This document shows, piece by piece, positions 8,572 through 17,496 of a stretch of DNA of 64,000 nucleotides (its first letter is position 1; every line of letters starts with the position of its first letter). The stretch is from Verrucomicrobiota bacterium (GTDB taxonomy: Bacteria; Verrucomicrobiota; Kiritimatiellia; RFP12; UBA1067). A program made the translations under genes and the position numbers. The DNA lies in assembly GCA_023269675.1 (NCBI GenBank), contig JAHFSX010000011.1:99964-163963 (forward strand). Reading direction: 5' to 3'. The notes beneath the pieces are model-generated. The model saw only the letters and a program-made list of their open reading frames with translations. It did no database searches and was not told the DNA's origin.

Positions 8572-9467
8572 TGCGCCTGATCGTCAATCCGACGTCCCGC
8601 GCGGGTCGCGGCCGCGACCGCCGCGCGTACTGGACGAGGGAGCTGCAGCGCCGGCAGATCCCTTTTGCGATTGCCGAAAGCCTGAGTGAAGGCCACGCCG
8701 CCGAACTGGCGCGCGACGCGCACGAACCGGTCGTCGTGGCGGTCGGCGGCGACGGCACTATCAACGCCGTCATGAACGGCGTGCTCGCGTCAACCCGCCC
8801 CAAAACGCTGGGCGTGCTCTACGCGGGGACCAGCCCCGACTTCTGCCGCTTTCACCGCATCCCCTTTTCCGACCCTGCGGCGGCCCTGAACGTCCTGCTG
8901 GCAGGCCACGTGCGGACCGTTGACGTCGCCAAAATCTCTTGCGCGGACACTCCCCCTGCGCACTTCGCCTGCGGCTGCAATGTCGGACTCGGCGCCCGCG
9001 TGGCCGCGTTCGCCAACGCGCACCGGCGTCACCTGGGCGACGCCGCCGGCACCGCGCTCGGACTTTTACTGGCGGTAGGGGCGCACCGGCGTTTCACGGC
9101 GCACCTGGATCTGGACGGGAGCCCGCTCACGTTAAGCGAAGTGAACCACATCCTGATCCTGAAGAATCCGCACATCGCTTCGGGGCTCAAGCTGAACCTG
9201 CCGCTCACCCCCGACGACGGAGCCCTTTCCGTGCTGGCCCTCCACCACCTCAGCCGCATGGCCCTGCTGCGGCTGATCCCCGACTTCTATTCCGGCCGCG
9301 CGGCCGACAACCCCGCCATTTTCAGGCGCAACTGCCGGACCGTCAAGCTCACCACCGAGCCCCGCCAGGCCGTCGAATTCGACGGCGACCCGCACGGGGC
9401 CACGCCGCTCGCGGCCGAGTTGCGGCCGCGTGTCCTTAAGCTCATTTGCGAGGCCAACCATGCATGA
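8571..9467 (+). CDS. Diacylglycerol/sphingosine-kinase-like lipid kinase
   Basis: 298 residues of the DAGK catalytic family. It opens with MRLIVNPTSRAGRG and has the ATP-binding signature GGDGT at residues 59-63. The usual PxGTxNDFAR element is altered to AGTSPDFCR, but the C-terminal region with NPHIASGLKLNLP and VEFDGDPHG is typical. Family members phosphorylate diacylglycerol, sphingoid bases or ceramide. The start overlaps the upstream stop in TGATG, implying translational coupling. With a serine-palmitoyltransferase-like gene three genes downstream, a sphingoid-type substrate is plausible but unproven. Confidence 0.85.
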   Translation: MRLIVNPTSRAGRGRDRRAYWTRELQRRQIPFAIAESLSEGHAAELARDAHEPVVVAVGGDGTINAVMNGVLASTRPKTLGVLYAGTSPDFCRFHRIPFSDPAAALNVLLAGHVRTVDVAKISCADTPPAHFACGCNVGLGARVAAFANAHRRHLGDAAGTALGLLLAVGAHRRFTAHLDLDGSPLTLSEVNHILILKNPHIASGLKLNLPLTPDDGALSVLALHHLSRMALLRLIPDFYSGRAADNPAIFRRNCRTVKLTTEPRQAVEFDGDPHGATPLAAELRPRVLKLICEANHA

Positions 9468-10416
9468 GACCGAACTGATCCGCAAACTGGCCACCGCCTT
9501 CCGCCGCTCGCCCCAACAGCGCAACGCGCTCTTCACCTGCGACGCGGAAATCGCGGAGATCGGCGGCCGCCTCTGGGGCATCACCACCGACGCGTTCTCG
9601 CCTGAGGAGGACTGTTTCGGGAGCGAGAACCCCGAGCGGATCGGCCGCAACATCGCCGTGGCCACCCTCTCGGATCTCCTGGCAGCCGGCTGCCTGCCGC
9701 AGTTCTACCTGCACTGCCTGGACGTTCCCCCGGACGGCGACGAATTCGCCTGGCGCTTGAGCCAAGGCGTCGCCGAAATCCTCGACGCCGGCGGAACCTT
9801 CATGCTGGGCGGCGATCTGGGGTGCGGACCGACGTGGCGCTGCGCGGCGACCGCCCTGGGCCCCGTGGCACGTCCGGAGCCGTTGGCCCGCCTCTTGCCG
9901 CCACGCGGGCAGGCGCTCTACGTGACAGGCACGCTGGGCGATGCCAACGCCGCGGCCCTGCAGCATCTCGAGCCGCCAGAATTCGAACTGCGTCTGACAG
10001 AAGCGGAGCAGATCCGCCGCGTGGCCTCCGCCTGCATCGACACCAGCGACGGGCTGCTGTCGGCGGTTTGGCAATGGCATGCGGTCAACCCCGGATACCG
10101 CTTTGACCTTGACCCCGCGTCCATTCCGTACGCGCCTCAGGCCCTCGAAGCCGCAGGCCGATTCAACTTCCCACCGGCGGCTTTCCTGATGGGCGGCGCC
10201 GGTGAATACGAACTGCTCTTTGCCGCCGATGCAGACCTCTCGGTCCCCGATGCCACGCGCATCGGAACGGTCACGCCGGATCCCGCAGGCCGCATTTCCT
10301 TCGGCGCCCGCGAGCTCCGCGCCCCGCCCCCCGACCCGCGTGCGTTCCCTGACCGACAGTCCTATCTCGCCGCAATCGTGTCTCACTTTCCTGACCTTGG
10401 AGCCTTGCCAACATGA
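9460..10416 (+). CDS. ThiL/AIR-synthase-family kinase-like protein
   Basis: 318 residues with the fold signature of thiamine-monophosphate kinase and the PurM/SelD/HypE family: TTDAFSPEEDCF, MLGGDLGCGP and CIDTSDGLLSAV correspond to the ThiL elements TTD, GGD and DxSDGL. The early GDDAA-type metal motif is replaced by TCDAEIAE, a departure from true ThiL. It overlaps the lipid kinase by eight bases. No thiamine gene is nearby, so a role in the operon's own pathway is more likely than thiamine diphosphate synthesis. The ligand could be any phosphorylated small molecule. Confidence 0.8.
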   Translation: MHETELIRKLATAFRRSPQQRNALFTCDAEIAEIGGRLWGITTDAFSPEEDCFGSENPERIGRNIAVATLSDLLAAGCLPQFYLHCLDVPPDGDEFAWRLSQGVAEILDAGGTFMLGGDLGCGPTWRCAATALGPVARPEPLARLLPPRGQALYVTGTLGDANAAALQHLEPPEFELRLTEAEQIRRVASACIDTSDGLLSAVWQWHAVNPGYRFDLDPASIPYAPQALEAAGRFNFPPAAFLMGGAGEYELLFAADADLSVPDATRIGTVTPDPAGRISFGARELRAPPPDPRAFPDRQSYLAAIVSHFPDLGALPT

Positions 10417-10432
10417 GACCTGAGGATACCAC

Positions 10433-10544
10433 GGCAGGGACGCCTCCCCGAGGCGTCCGCAAGGCATTGCGGGCTGGCCCGCCGGCAGGGACCAGCGGAC
10501 GGTTGCGGGGAACCGTCCCTACCGCAAAGACGGCCCGCGTGAAA
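10433..10544. repeat. Dispersed double-hairpin element, family A, copy 1
   Basis: Two perfect hairpins lie within the element: GGACGCCT/AGGCGTCC with a 5-base loop (10438-10458) and GGACGGTT/AACCGTCC with a 6-base loop (10497-10518). The ends are also related, CAGGGACG at the left and CGTCCCTACCG at the right. The same arrangement recurs at 52987-53065. It separates the ThiL-like gene from the reductase gene and is the only sizeable gap in the seven-gene operon. Confidence 0.85.
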
Positions 10545-10564
10545 TCCTCGAAAAAAAACAGCGT

Positions 10565-11794
10565 GTGCAAGTGACTACCCAAAACGACATCCTTTTCGCT
10601 CCGCTGCCGTTGCGGAACCTCACCTTGCCTAACCGGCTGGTGCGTTCCGCCACCTATGAGGGATTCGGGCTCCCGGACGGCACGCCGCGCGCGGAGCTTG
10701 CCGACCTTTATACGCGCCTGGCGGTCGCAGGCACAGGGACGCTCATCTCGGGCTTCTGCTTCGTCTCGCAGGAGGGCCGGGCCATGCAGCCGGGCCAGTG
10801 CGGATGCGACACGGATACGAAGATCGGCGCTTGGCGAACAGTTGTATCCCAGGTGAAAGCCGCAGCGCCCGAGGTCAAGCTCCTCATGCAGCTGGCGCAC
10901 GCGGGACGCCAAACGCGCCGTGCCGCGACCGGACATCCGGTCGTCGGCGCCACCGCCCGGCGCTGCCGCTTCTTCCGGGAAAAGGTCCAGCCCTTAACAA
11001 TCGGCGGCATCGAGCGGATCGTGGGTGAGTTTGCCGCCGCCGCGCGGCGCGCGCAACAGGCCGGCTTCGACGGCGTCCAGCTGCACGCCGCCCACGGCTA
11101 CCTGATCCACCAGTTCCTGTCACCCTACACCAACACCCGCCGTGACGCGTGGGGCGAGGGCACACGCCTGCTCACGGCGGTCATCCAGGCGGTCAAGGCC
11201 TCCTGCGGCGGGTCCTTTCCCGTCTTCGCGAAGTTCAGCGCCGCCGATGACCGCGGCCTGACCGTTGACGACACGATCCGGCAGATCCGGTCAGTCGAGG
11301 CGGACCTCGACGCCGTGGAGATCAGCTACGGCACGATGGAGTTCGCGCTGAACATCATCCGCGGCGGCTGTCCCCTCGAGCGCGTGTTCGACGTGAACCC
11401 CCTGCTGCGCCCGGTTCCCCGGATTTTGCGGGGCCTCTTCCGCCGCCTGTTGCTTTCAGAGATTCTCAAGCGGCAAATTCCGTTCGAGGAGAACTACAAC
11501 CTGCTGTCCGCCGCGCGCATCGCCCGGCAGACACAGGTTCCCGTCTTCGCGGTGGGGGGCTTCCGCCGCGCCGCATCCCTGCGGACCGCGCTGGCCGACC
11601 ATCACCTGGCGGCGGTAGCCCTCTGCCGCCCGTTCCTGATCGAACCGGATTTGGCGCGACAGCTTCGGGTTAACGACGCCTGGGTGAGCCCCTGCAACAA
11701 TTGCAACATCTGCACCGTCAGCTGTGATGCGCCGCAGCCGGTTGGCTGCGCACGGAAAGGTCAGGAACCGAATCATGAGCACAGGCCACTTTGA
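10565..11794 (+). CDS. FMN-dependent Old-Yellow-Enzyme reductase with Fe-S Cys cluster
   Basis: 409 residues. A TIM-barrel of the OYE/2,4-dienoyl-CoA-reductase family, seen in LTLPNRLVRSATYEG, HGYLIHQFLSPYTNTRRD and the FMN phosphate site VPVFAVGGFRR. A Cys cluster at the C-terminus (CNNCNICTVSC) probably binds 4Fe-4S as in enoate reductases, but the second FAD/NAD domain of the long enzymes is missing. It would reduce an activated C=C bond using an external donor. The GTG start at 10565 has no clear Shine-Dalgarno; GTG at 10571 is an alternative. The end overlaps the next gene by 20 bases. Confidence 0.85.
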   Translation: MQVTTQNDILFAPLPLRNLTLPNRLVRSATYEGFGLPDGTPRAELADLYTRLAVAGTGTLISGFCFVSQEGRAMQPGQCGCDTDTKIGAWRTVVSQVKAAAPEVKLLMQLAHAGRQTRRAATGHPVVGATARRCRFFREKVQPLTIGGIERIVGEFAAAARRAQQAGFDGVQLHAAHGYLIHQFLSPYTNTRRDAWGEGTRLLTAVIQAVKASCGGSFPVFAKFSAADDRGLTVDDTIRQIRSVEADLDAVEISYGTMEFALNIIRGGCPLERVFDVNPLLRPVPRILRGLFRRLLLSEILKRQIPFEENYNLLSAARIARQTQVPVFAVGGFRRAASLRTALADHHLAAVALCRPFLIEPDLARQLRVNDAWVSPCNNCNICTVSCDAPQPVGCARKGQEPNHEHRPL

Positions 11795-13034
11795 GGACTT
11801 TCTGCCCGGCGGCGGAGGTCACGACATCTTCGAGAAGCTGCAGCGTCTCGATCATTTTCTGAAAGCGGAGGGACATTCCGGCACGGGCGGTCTCGGCACG
11901 CTCAACCTCGCGGCGGCCAATCCCTCTTCCCGTCTGCAGGGGCGCGACGGGCAGATCCGCCCCGTCATCATGCTCGGCTCAAACTCGTATCTGAATTTGA
12001 CGACCCATCCGAAGGTGGTCGCCGCCGCGCGCCAGGCCTTGGATAAATACGGTTACGGCGCCGGCGCGGTCTCGCTGTACGCCGGCATCACGGAGCTGCA
12101 CCGCGAACTGGAGACGGCCATCGCGCGCTTTTGCCGCACGGAAGCCGCGCTGCTCTTTCCCAGCGGATACGGCTGCAACGTCGGGGTGGTTTCCGCGCTG
12201 TGCGGGCCCGGCGACGTGATCATCAACGACGCGGCGAACCACGCCTCGATCATGGACGGCGGCCTGCTGTCGAGGGCCGACATGAAAGTCTACCCGCACA
12301 ACAACATGGCGGGGCTGGAGCGCGTCCTGAAGCGCTTGCCGGACACGCAAGCCGGACGCCTGATCGTCACCGACGGCGTCTTCTCGATGCACGGCGACCT
12401 CGCCCCGCTCGACAGGATCGTCGCGCTGGCCAAGCGGTACGGCGCGCGCGTCATGGTGGACGATGCCCACGGCATCGGCATCGTGGGCCCGACCGGACGG
12501 GGCACCGCCGAGGCCTTCGGCGTAATGCCCGACATCGACATCCATGTCGCCATGCTCAGCAAAGCGCCGGGCGGCCTGGGCGGCTTCGTCGCGGGCAGCC
12601 GCGAACTCGTCCAGTACCTGCAGCTGTACGCCCGCACGTACTTTTTCTCCACGGCCCTTCCCGCGCCGGTCTGCGCGGGCCTGCTGGAGGTTTTCAAGCT
12701 GTTCGAGGCCGACCAGGCCGGACGCCGGCAGCTGCTGGCGCGCGTGGCCGAGCTCAAAGCGCGGCTGACCGCGGCCGGCTTCCGCATCGGCGACTCGGCC
12801 TCGGGCATCGTGCCGCTGCTGGTGGGTGACGAGGACCTGCTCTACGCGTTCCAGCGCCGCCTCTTCGAGAACGGCGTTTACGCGAACACGGTCACCTATC
12901 CGGCCGTACGCCGCCGTGAGTGCCGCATCCGCTTCTGCGTGATGGGCACCCTCACGCCGGAAGAGCTGGACCGGGCCGTCGCGATCATCACCGCGACCGG
13001 CCGCGAACTCGGCCTGATCGGGGGTGCGCCGTGA
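11775..13034 (+). CDS. Alpha-oxoamine synthase (serine palmitoyltransferase/AONS-like)
   Basis: 419 residues, fold-type I PLP enzyme. The PLP lysine is Lys263 in MLSKAPGG, and D-D-A-H at 229-232 supplies the ring-nitrogen Asp and stacking His. NSYLNL near the N-terminus and the SGYGCNVG region are family hallmarks. The family condenses an amino acid with an acyl thioester: serine palmitoyltransferase, 8-amino-7-oxononanoate synthase, Kbl and HemA. No biotin or threonine genes are nearby, whereas a lipid kinase and an extended SDR are, so a sphingoid-like product is the preferred reading. ATG at 11775 with AGGA upstream is preferred over 11724. Confidence 0.88.
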   Translation: MSTGHFEDFLPGGGGHDIFEKLQRLDHFLKAEGHSGTGGLGTLNLAAANPSSRLQGRDGQIRPVIMLGSNSYLNLTTHPKVVAAARQALDKYGYGAGAVSLYAGITELHRELETAIARFCRTEAALLFPSGYGCNVGVVSALCGPGDVIINDAANHASIMDGGLLSRADMKVYPHNNMAGLERVLKRLPDTQAGRLIVTDGVFSMHGDLAPLDRIVALAKRYGARVMVDDAHGIGIVGPTGRGTAEAFGVMPDIDIHVAMLSKAPGGLGGFVAGSRELVQYLQLYARTYFFSTALPAPVCAGLLEVFKLFEADQAGRRQLLARVAELKARLTAAGFRIGDSASGIVPLLVGDEDLLYAFQRRLFENGVYANTVTYPAVRRRECRIRFCVMGTLTPEELDRAVAIITATGRELGLIGGAP

Positions 13035-14011
13035 TGCGGATGATGGTCACGGGGGCGGCCGGCTTCATCGGCCTCAACACCGTGCGCGAGTTGGTGCGCC
13101 GCGGCATCTACGCCTACGCCGTCACCCATCGCCGGAGCCATCCCGAACTGGCGGCACTCGCCCAGGCCGGCGCGCTCCAGCTGCTCCGCGCCGACCTCTC
13201 CGACATCACCCAGGTCCGGGCCGCCTTCGCCGCGTGTCCCGCGTTGGACGCCGTGATCCACTGCGCCGGCCGAGCCTCGGATGTCGGCTGGACGCGCGCG
13301 TTCCGCAAGGCGAACTACGAGAGCGTCGTCAACCTGGGCACGCTCTGCCGCGAGGCCAGGGCGGGGCGCTTCGTGTTCGTATCCACCACGGACGTCTACG
13401 GGATGCGCGATTTTCACGGGGAGGGAGAGGACGAGCTGACGCACGACGAAAGCGCCCGCAACAACTACCCGCGCTTCAAGATCCTCGCGGAAAAGTGGCT
13501 AATGGCCAATCTGCCCAAGGAGCGATACGCGCTGATCCGTCCGGCCGAGGTCTGGGGCGAAGGCGATCCGACGCTGATGCCCCGTTTCAGGACGTTTTTG
13601 GCCGCCAGTCCCTTCATTATCCACTTCGGCCCCTGGCGCGGCCGCAACCGCTGGCCCCTGGCGCACGTGAAAACGGTGGCTGCGGCGAACTATCTCGCGG
13701 CGGTGCGGCCCGAGGCGGCGGGGCAGGCGATCAACGTGCTCGACTCTGCACACACCTCGATCGAGGCGTTCTACAGACTGGTGGCCGCGCGCTATTTCCC
13801 GGACCGGCGCTTCCGTTCGGTCACGCTGCCGTATGGCTGCGGCCTGGTGCTGGGCGGCCTCGTTTCGGGCGTATCCGATCTCCTGAACCTCAGCCACCCG
13901 TTCACCGAACCCTCGCTCTATGCGCTGCGCTCGGTCAGCCACAATCTCGATTTCAGCAACGCCCGCCTGCTCGATCTTTTCGCCTGCGCAGGCGAAGCGC
14001 TCCCAGGGTGA
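13034..14011 (+). CDS. Extended short-chain dehydrogenase (NAD-dependent epimerase/3-beta-HSD type)
   Basis: 325 residues. The Rossmann glycine motif TGAAGFIG begins at residue 6, the catalytic Tyr and Lys are in NYPRFK, and STTDVYG supplies the Ser/Thr. The C-terminal half matches NAD-dependent epimerase or 3-beta-hydroxysteroid-dehydrogenase relatives. The start overlaps the synthase stop by one base (TGATG). In Caulobacter-type ceramide synthesis an extended SDR (CerR) acts with a serine palmitoyltransferase, so ketone reduction of the preceding gene's product is a reasonable hypothesis. Last gene of the operon. Confidence 0.88.
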   Translation: MRMMVTGAAGFIGLNTVRELVRRGIYAYAVTHRRSHPELAALAQAGALQLLRADLSDITQVRAAFAACPALDAVIHCAGRASDVGWTRAFRKANYESVVNLGTLCREARAGRFVFVSTTDVYGMRDFHGEGEDELTHDESARNNYPRFKILAEKWLMANLPKERYALIRPAEVWGEGDPTLMPRFRTFLAASPFIIHFGPWRGRNRWPLAHVKTVAAANYLAAVRPEAAGQAINVLDSAHTSIEAFYRLVAARYFPDRRFRSVTLPYGCGLVLGGLVSGVSDLLNLSHPFTEPSLYALRSVSHNLDFSNARLLDLFACAGEALPG

Positions 14012-14059
14012 CAGCACTTCCGGAAACTTCCCGGCCTCCACTCGGCAGAGCGTGCGCTC

Positions 14060-14098
14060 CCGCGCCGCCGGTTATCTCCCAAATAAACGGCGGCGCGG
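14060..14098. terminator. Strong hairpin between convergent genes
   Basis: Perfect 11-bp stem CCGCGCCGCCG / CGGCGGCGCGG with a 17-base loop, between the end of the SDR gene (plus) and the end of the sialidase gene (minus). There is no clear T-run on either side, so either Rho-assisted or structure-only termination is likely. Confidence 0.55.
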
Positions 14099-14161
14099 AG
14101 TGCTCGCCCTTGTCGCCCCTTAGCATCAAATGATTTTCGAAAAGGTCTGCGGCCCTTCGCA

Positions 14162-15934
14162 TCACCGCAGCACGCCGGCGCGGAAGTTGGCGACCGCTTC
14201 GGAGGTGCGCAAGGGGCGGTTGTAGAGTCGCACCGTTTTGACGGCTGGCGCGAGCAGCGCCTGATAGGCCCCCTTGACATCCCCCATTTCAAGAGGGATG
14301 CGGCCCCAGCCGTAAGCGCGGACCGTGCCGCCGTCGCAGAACACGCCGTCCGCGATCACCGCGATCACCGCCGCGGAGAAGTCGCACACGAACACGACAT
14401 GCTGCAGCTTGCCGGCCTGCACCACGCCCGGATCGGTGTGCCACGAGACCACGCGCCCGCCGTCGCACAGTTCGATCTCCAGGGTCGGATGGCCCGCGAT
14501 CTCGGCCGTCATCACCCGCAGGCCCTGCCCGTTTTTCTCCATGGTGCTGAAGAGCGTCTGCCCCGGCGCGGTCGCGTCGAGCTTCGTCCACAGCTCCACC
14601 GTGAACCCGCCCTGGGCGAGATCGCCGAACTCTTTCGGCACGGACGGACGCGCAGGCGTGTCGCCCGCGTTGGCCTTTTCGAGGAGCAGGCCCTTCCGGC
14701 AGACGTTGGTGGCCACATCCTGATTCCAGAGGCCGTCGAGCAGGTCGCGGTCGAGCGCGTGCGTGCGCGCGACAGTCTTCTGCGTCTCGGTGAGCCAGAA
14801 CTTGCCGCCCTGCTCGACCAGATCGGGATAGCTCATGCGGATCGCGGGGTTGGGATCGAACAGCACGATCTCGGGCTCGGACCAGCGGATGAAGCCGTCG
14901 TCCTTGAGGATTCCGCCCGCCAGGAACGCCGGGTTGCGGCCGGACCACAGCTTGCCGCCGTGGTTGTGGTACCAGAAGAGATACTTGCCCTCGGAGGTCA
15001 TGAAGAGCTTGGGGCAGGCGCGCGGCGTCTTGAGCGTGCGCTGGCCGGGCCCGTAGGTCATGGGCTCGGGCAGCGACCAGGTGACGCCGTTGTCACGGCT
15101 GAGGCTCTGTCCCGGCGTGCCGCCCTCCAGACGAAAGACGCAGAAGAGGTCGCTCTTGGCGAGCGGCACCAGGTTGTGCTCCTCCTGCACGCTGCCGAGC
15201 GCGGGGCTGCGGATGCCCTTCTCGCCCTCCGGCAGCAGCTTGAAGGCGAGCTTGTCGGGGTCCCGCTCGGTGAGCAGGTTGTCCGACGCCACCACCCACC
15301 CCTCGCCGTCCAGCATGAAGAACTTGCCCAGCTTGGTGAAGGCGAAATAGACCTTGCCGTCCTTGACCTTGGGCTTGTCGATGCCCCAGAAGTGGCAGGT
15401 CTCGCCGCGCCAGGGATTGCCGCGGTCCACGTCCGTGACGCGCACCGGGATGCGGTAGCGCTGCGCGGACCAGGTGGCGCCGCCGTCGTCCGAGTAGCGG
15501 AAGGCGTACCAGCCGTGGGTGTCGGAGCGCACGCGCTTGTCGGAATTGGGCAGCGTCACGACGTTGTCGCCGTTGTAGGTGTAGAAGGCGTAGATGCGTC
15601 CGTAGGGCGTGATAAGGGGCGTCACCCATGAAGCCTCGGGGCCGGTCTCGGGCTCGATGTCGACCAGCTCCGACCAGGTTTTGCCCTGGTCCTGGCTGAC
15701 GGTCGAGACCACATGCTGCCCCTGCTGGCCTTCGAGGCCCTTGCCGGTGGTGAGCGTACACACCCACGCGCCGTTGGAGGTGACCACCACATACGGCTGG
15801 TCGCAATAACCTTGGCAGGGAATGCGCAAGCCGTTGGACAGGTTACGCGGGTCAGCCGCGCGCACCGACTGGATATCCGCCGCGCAGGCCGCGCACGCCG
15901 CCAACAAAGAAGCCAAAAAAACGCGCTTTTTCAT
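14162..15934 (-). CDS. Exported sialidase-family protein with LamG-like C-terminal domain
   Basis: 590 residues. After a signal peptide (LLAAC could also be a lipobox) comes a six-bladed-propeller region with three Asp-box repeats: SQDQGKTW, SDDGGATW and SRDNGVTW. LRIP near residue 36 is reminiscent of the sialidase Arg-Ile-Pro motif. From about residue 430 a concanavalin/LamG-like domain (FTVELWTKLD) follows, probably binding glycan. The family releases terminal sialic acids, but many relatives have other or no hydrolase activity. The start has GAGGA upstream. Same strand as the DUF4832 gene, 124 bases downstream of it. Confidence 0.82.
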   Translation of the reverse strand: MKKRVFLASLLAACAACAADIQSVRAADPRNLSNGLRIPCQGYCDQPYVVVTSNGAWVCTLTTGKGLEGQQGQHVVSTVSQDQGKTWSELVDIEPETGPEASWVTPLITPYGRIYAFYTYNGDNVVTLPNSDKRVRSDTHGWYAFRYSDDGGATWSAQRYRIPVRVTDVDRGNPWRGETCHFWGIDKPKVKDGKVYFAFTKLGKFFMLDGEGWVVASDNLLTERDPDKLAFKLLPEGEKGIRSPALGSVQEEHNLVPLAKSDLFCVFRLEGGTPGQSLSRDNGVTWSLPEPMTYGPGQRTLKTPRACPKLFMTSEGKYLFWYHNHGGKLWSGRNPAFLAGGILKDDGFIRWSEPEIVLFDPNPAIRMSYPDLVEQGGKFWLTETQKTVARTHALDRDLLDGLWNQDVATNVCRKGLLLEKANAGDTPARPSVPKEFGDLAQGGFTVELWTKLDATAPGQTLFSTMEKNGQGLRVMTAEIAGHPTLEIELCDGGRVVSWHTDPGVVQAGKLQHVVFVCDFSAAVIAVIADGVFCDGGTVRAYGWGRIPLEMGDVKGAYQALLAPAVKTVRLYNRPLRTSEAVANFRAGVLR

Positions 15935-16058
15935 CTTATCCTCAATCCCTTCATCCGTCTTTTCAATCGAACATCGCCTAATCGGGCATTATCCCGCTAC
16001 GGCAGGGACCCTGTTGCCCAAATTCCTTAGCCTCACAAGACCGTTAACCCCCATCCGC

Positions 16059-17480
16059 TCAGCGCAACGTCATGCGCCCGACCCGATAGCGGCGCGAACC
16101 GTCGTCCCCCGGCAGCGGCAGCGCCAGCACCGGCGTGCCGTCGCGCTTGCCGACCGAAACAAAAACATCGTAGTCGCCCGGCTTGGTGGCCGGCGCGGTC
16201 CAGCCCGCGCGAAAGCGGCTGCGGCGCGCCACGGGGGTGGCGGCCTCCGGAGCGCCGACCGGCAGCTGCCGCACATCGAAGGCCTCGTCGGAAAGCACGG
16301 CCACGAGCCCGCCCTTGCCGTCCTTGAGCGTGAGCGCCGGGAAGCCGCCGCCGTAACAGGGCGCGACGCCCGCGTTCGCCCAGGTCCACTCCACCTCAAA
16401 CCACTCGCCGACCTTGGCGGCACCGGGGAGCGTGAGTTCGCGCAGCTGGATGCGGTAGCCCAGGCGGCGGTTGATCCGGTCAATCACCGCGCGGTTCTTC
16501 TCCAGGAACTCCTGCGGCCACCAGTGGATGGACATGAAACTCGCGTGGTAGTCCTCGACCGATTTGAGCAGCAGGTCGGGATCCCAGGCTTTCTTGTGCA
16601 CAGACGAGCCGTAGTGCTCGTGCTCCAGAATCACCGGCAGCGCGGGCCAGTAGCGTTGCGCCTGATCGGCATGGTACCACGCGTTCGGCGGCGGCTGGAC
16701 CAGGATGCTGTCGTCGCGCAGGGTCACGCCCTTCGAGCGGGCGTAGTCGAGCAAGGGATAGACGCCGGAGCGGTTGCCGGGGCCGGAGACGTCGTCGCTG
16801 ATGCAGAGCAGCGAATGAGGGAAGAGCTTCACATGCAGGTCGATGTGCCGTTTCACGTCCTCGTCCATCTTCGCCTGCGGCACGCGGCTGCTGGCGCCGG
16901 TGTGGCCCTCGCCCCACAGGCCGTAGGTGCCGATGTCGATGAAGGCGACCTCGGGCTGGCCGTCATAGCGCGCGGCCATGGCCTTGAGGAAGTTCTCCAG
17001 TTTCGCCAGAAAGACCGGATCGACGAAATCGGGGTCCCAGAGCGCGCCCTGTTCGGAAGGCCCCTTGCCGTAGTCCCAGAACACGCCCTTCGCGCCGGCC
17101 TGTTTGACCCACTCCGGCGTGGCGTAGCGCAGCCAGCTCTCGGAGCAGGTGATGCGGAACGCCACCTGGCAGCCGCGGGCCGTCCAGCGCTGCGCGGGGG
17201 TGTCGAGCGCGGCCCAGTTGAAGACGCCCTCTTGCGGTTCGACATCGGCCCACGGGATCCGCAGATAGACCGTGGAGCAGCCGGGGAACCACGCCAGGGC
17301 GTCGGACGGCTCCAGGCGCGAGCCATAGTTTCCCGGCATGTTGGAGTAGAAGTGCATGGTCCAGCCCATGCCGGGATTGACCAGCGCCCGCCCGTCATCC
17401 GCCGGACGGAGGGTCACCGGCTCTTGCGCGCCCAGCACCGACGCCGCCCATGCGGCGAAAAAAAACGCGAGCTTCCCCAT
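16059..17480 (-). CDS. Exported DUF4832-type glycoside-hydrolase-like protein
   Basis: 473 residues with a signal peptide ending near VLGAQ. VNPGMGW followed by VYLRIPWADVEPQEG indicates a beta/alpha-barrel resembling GH42-type glycosidases, and the C-terminal part (from about 355) is a beta-sandwich as in DUF4832 proteins. Acidic barrel residues (DVEPQEG, FIDIGTYGLWGEGH) could be catalytic. The start lies 16 bases after the ptsI stop, with AGAGGGG in between, so it is probably co-transcribed with the PTS genes. Substrate unknown. Confidence 0.75.
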   Translation of the reverse strand: MGKLAFFFAAWAASVLGAQEPVTLRPADDGRALVNPGMGWTMHFYSNMPGNYGSRLEPSDALAWFPGCSTVYLRIPWADVEPQEGVFNWAALDTPAQRWTARGCQVAFRITCSESWLRYATPEWVKQAGAKGVFWDYGKGPSEQGALWDPDFVDPVFLAKLENFLKAMAARYDGQPEVAFIDIGTYGLWGEGHTGASSRVPQAKMDEDVKRHIDLHVKLFPHSLLCISDDVSGPGNRSGVYPLLDYARSKGVTLRDDSILVQPPPNAWYHADQAQRYWPALPVILEHEHYGSSVHKKAWDPDLLLKSVEDYHASFMSIHWWPQEFLEKNRAVIDRINRRLGYRIQLRELTLPGAAKVGEWFEVEWTWANAGVAPCYGGGFPALTLKDGKGGLVAVLSDEAFDVRQLPVGAPEAATPVARRSRFRAGWTAPATKPGDYDVFVSVGKRDGTPVLALPLPGDDGSRRYRVGRMTLR

Positions 17481-17496
17481 CGCCGCCCCTCTTCTT

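Noticed and set aside
11775..13034. bioF or kbl
   Set aside because: Fold family fits, but no biotin or threonine dehydrogenase gene is near; context favours a lipid enzyme.
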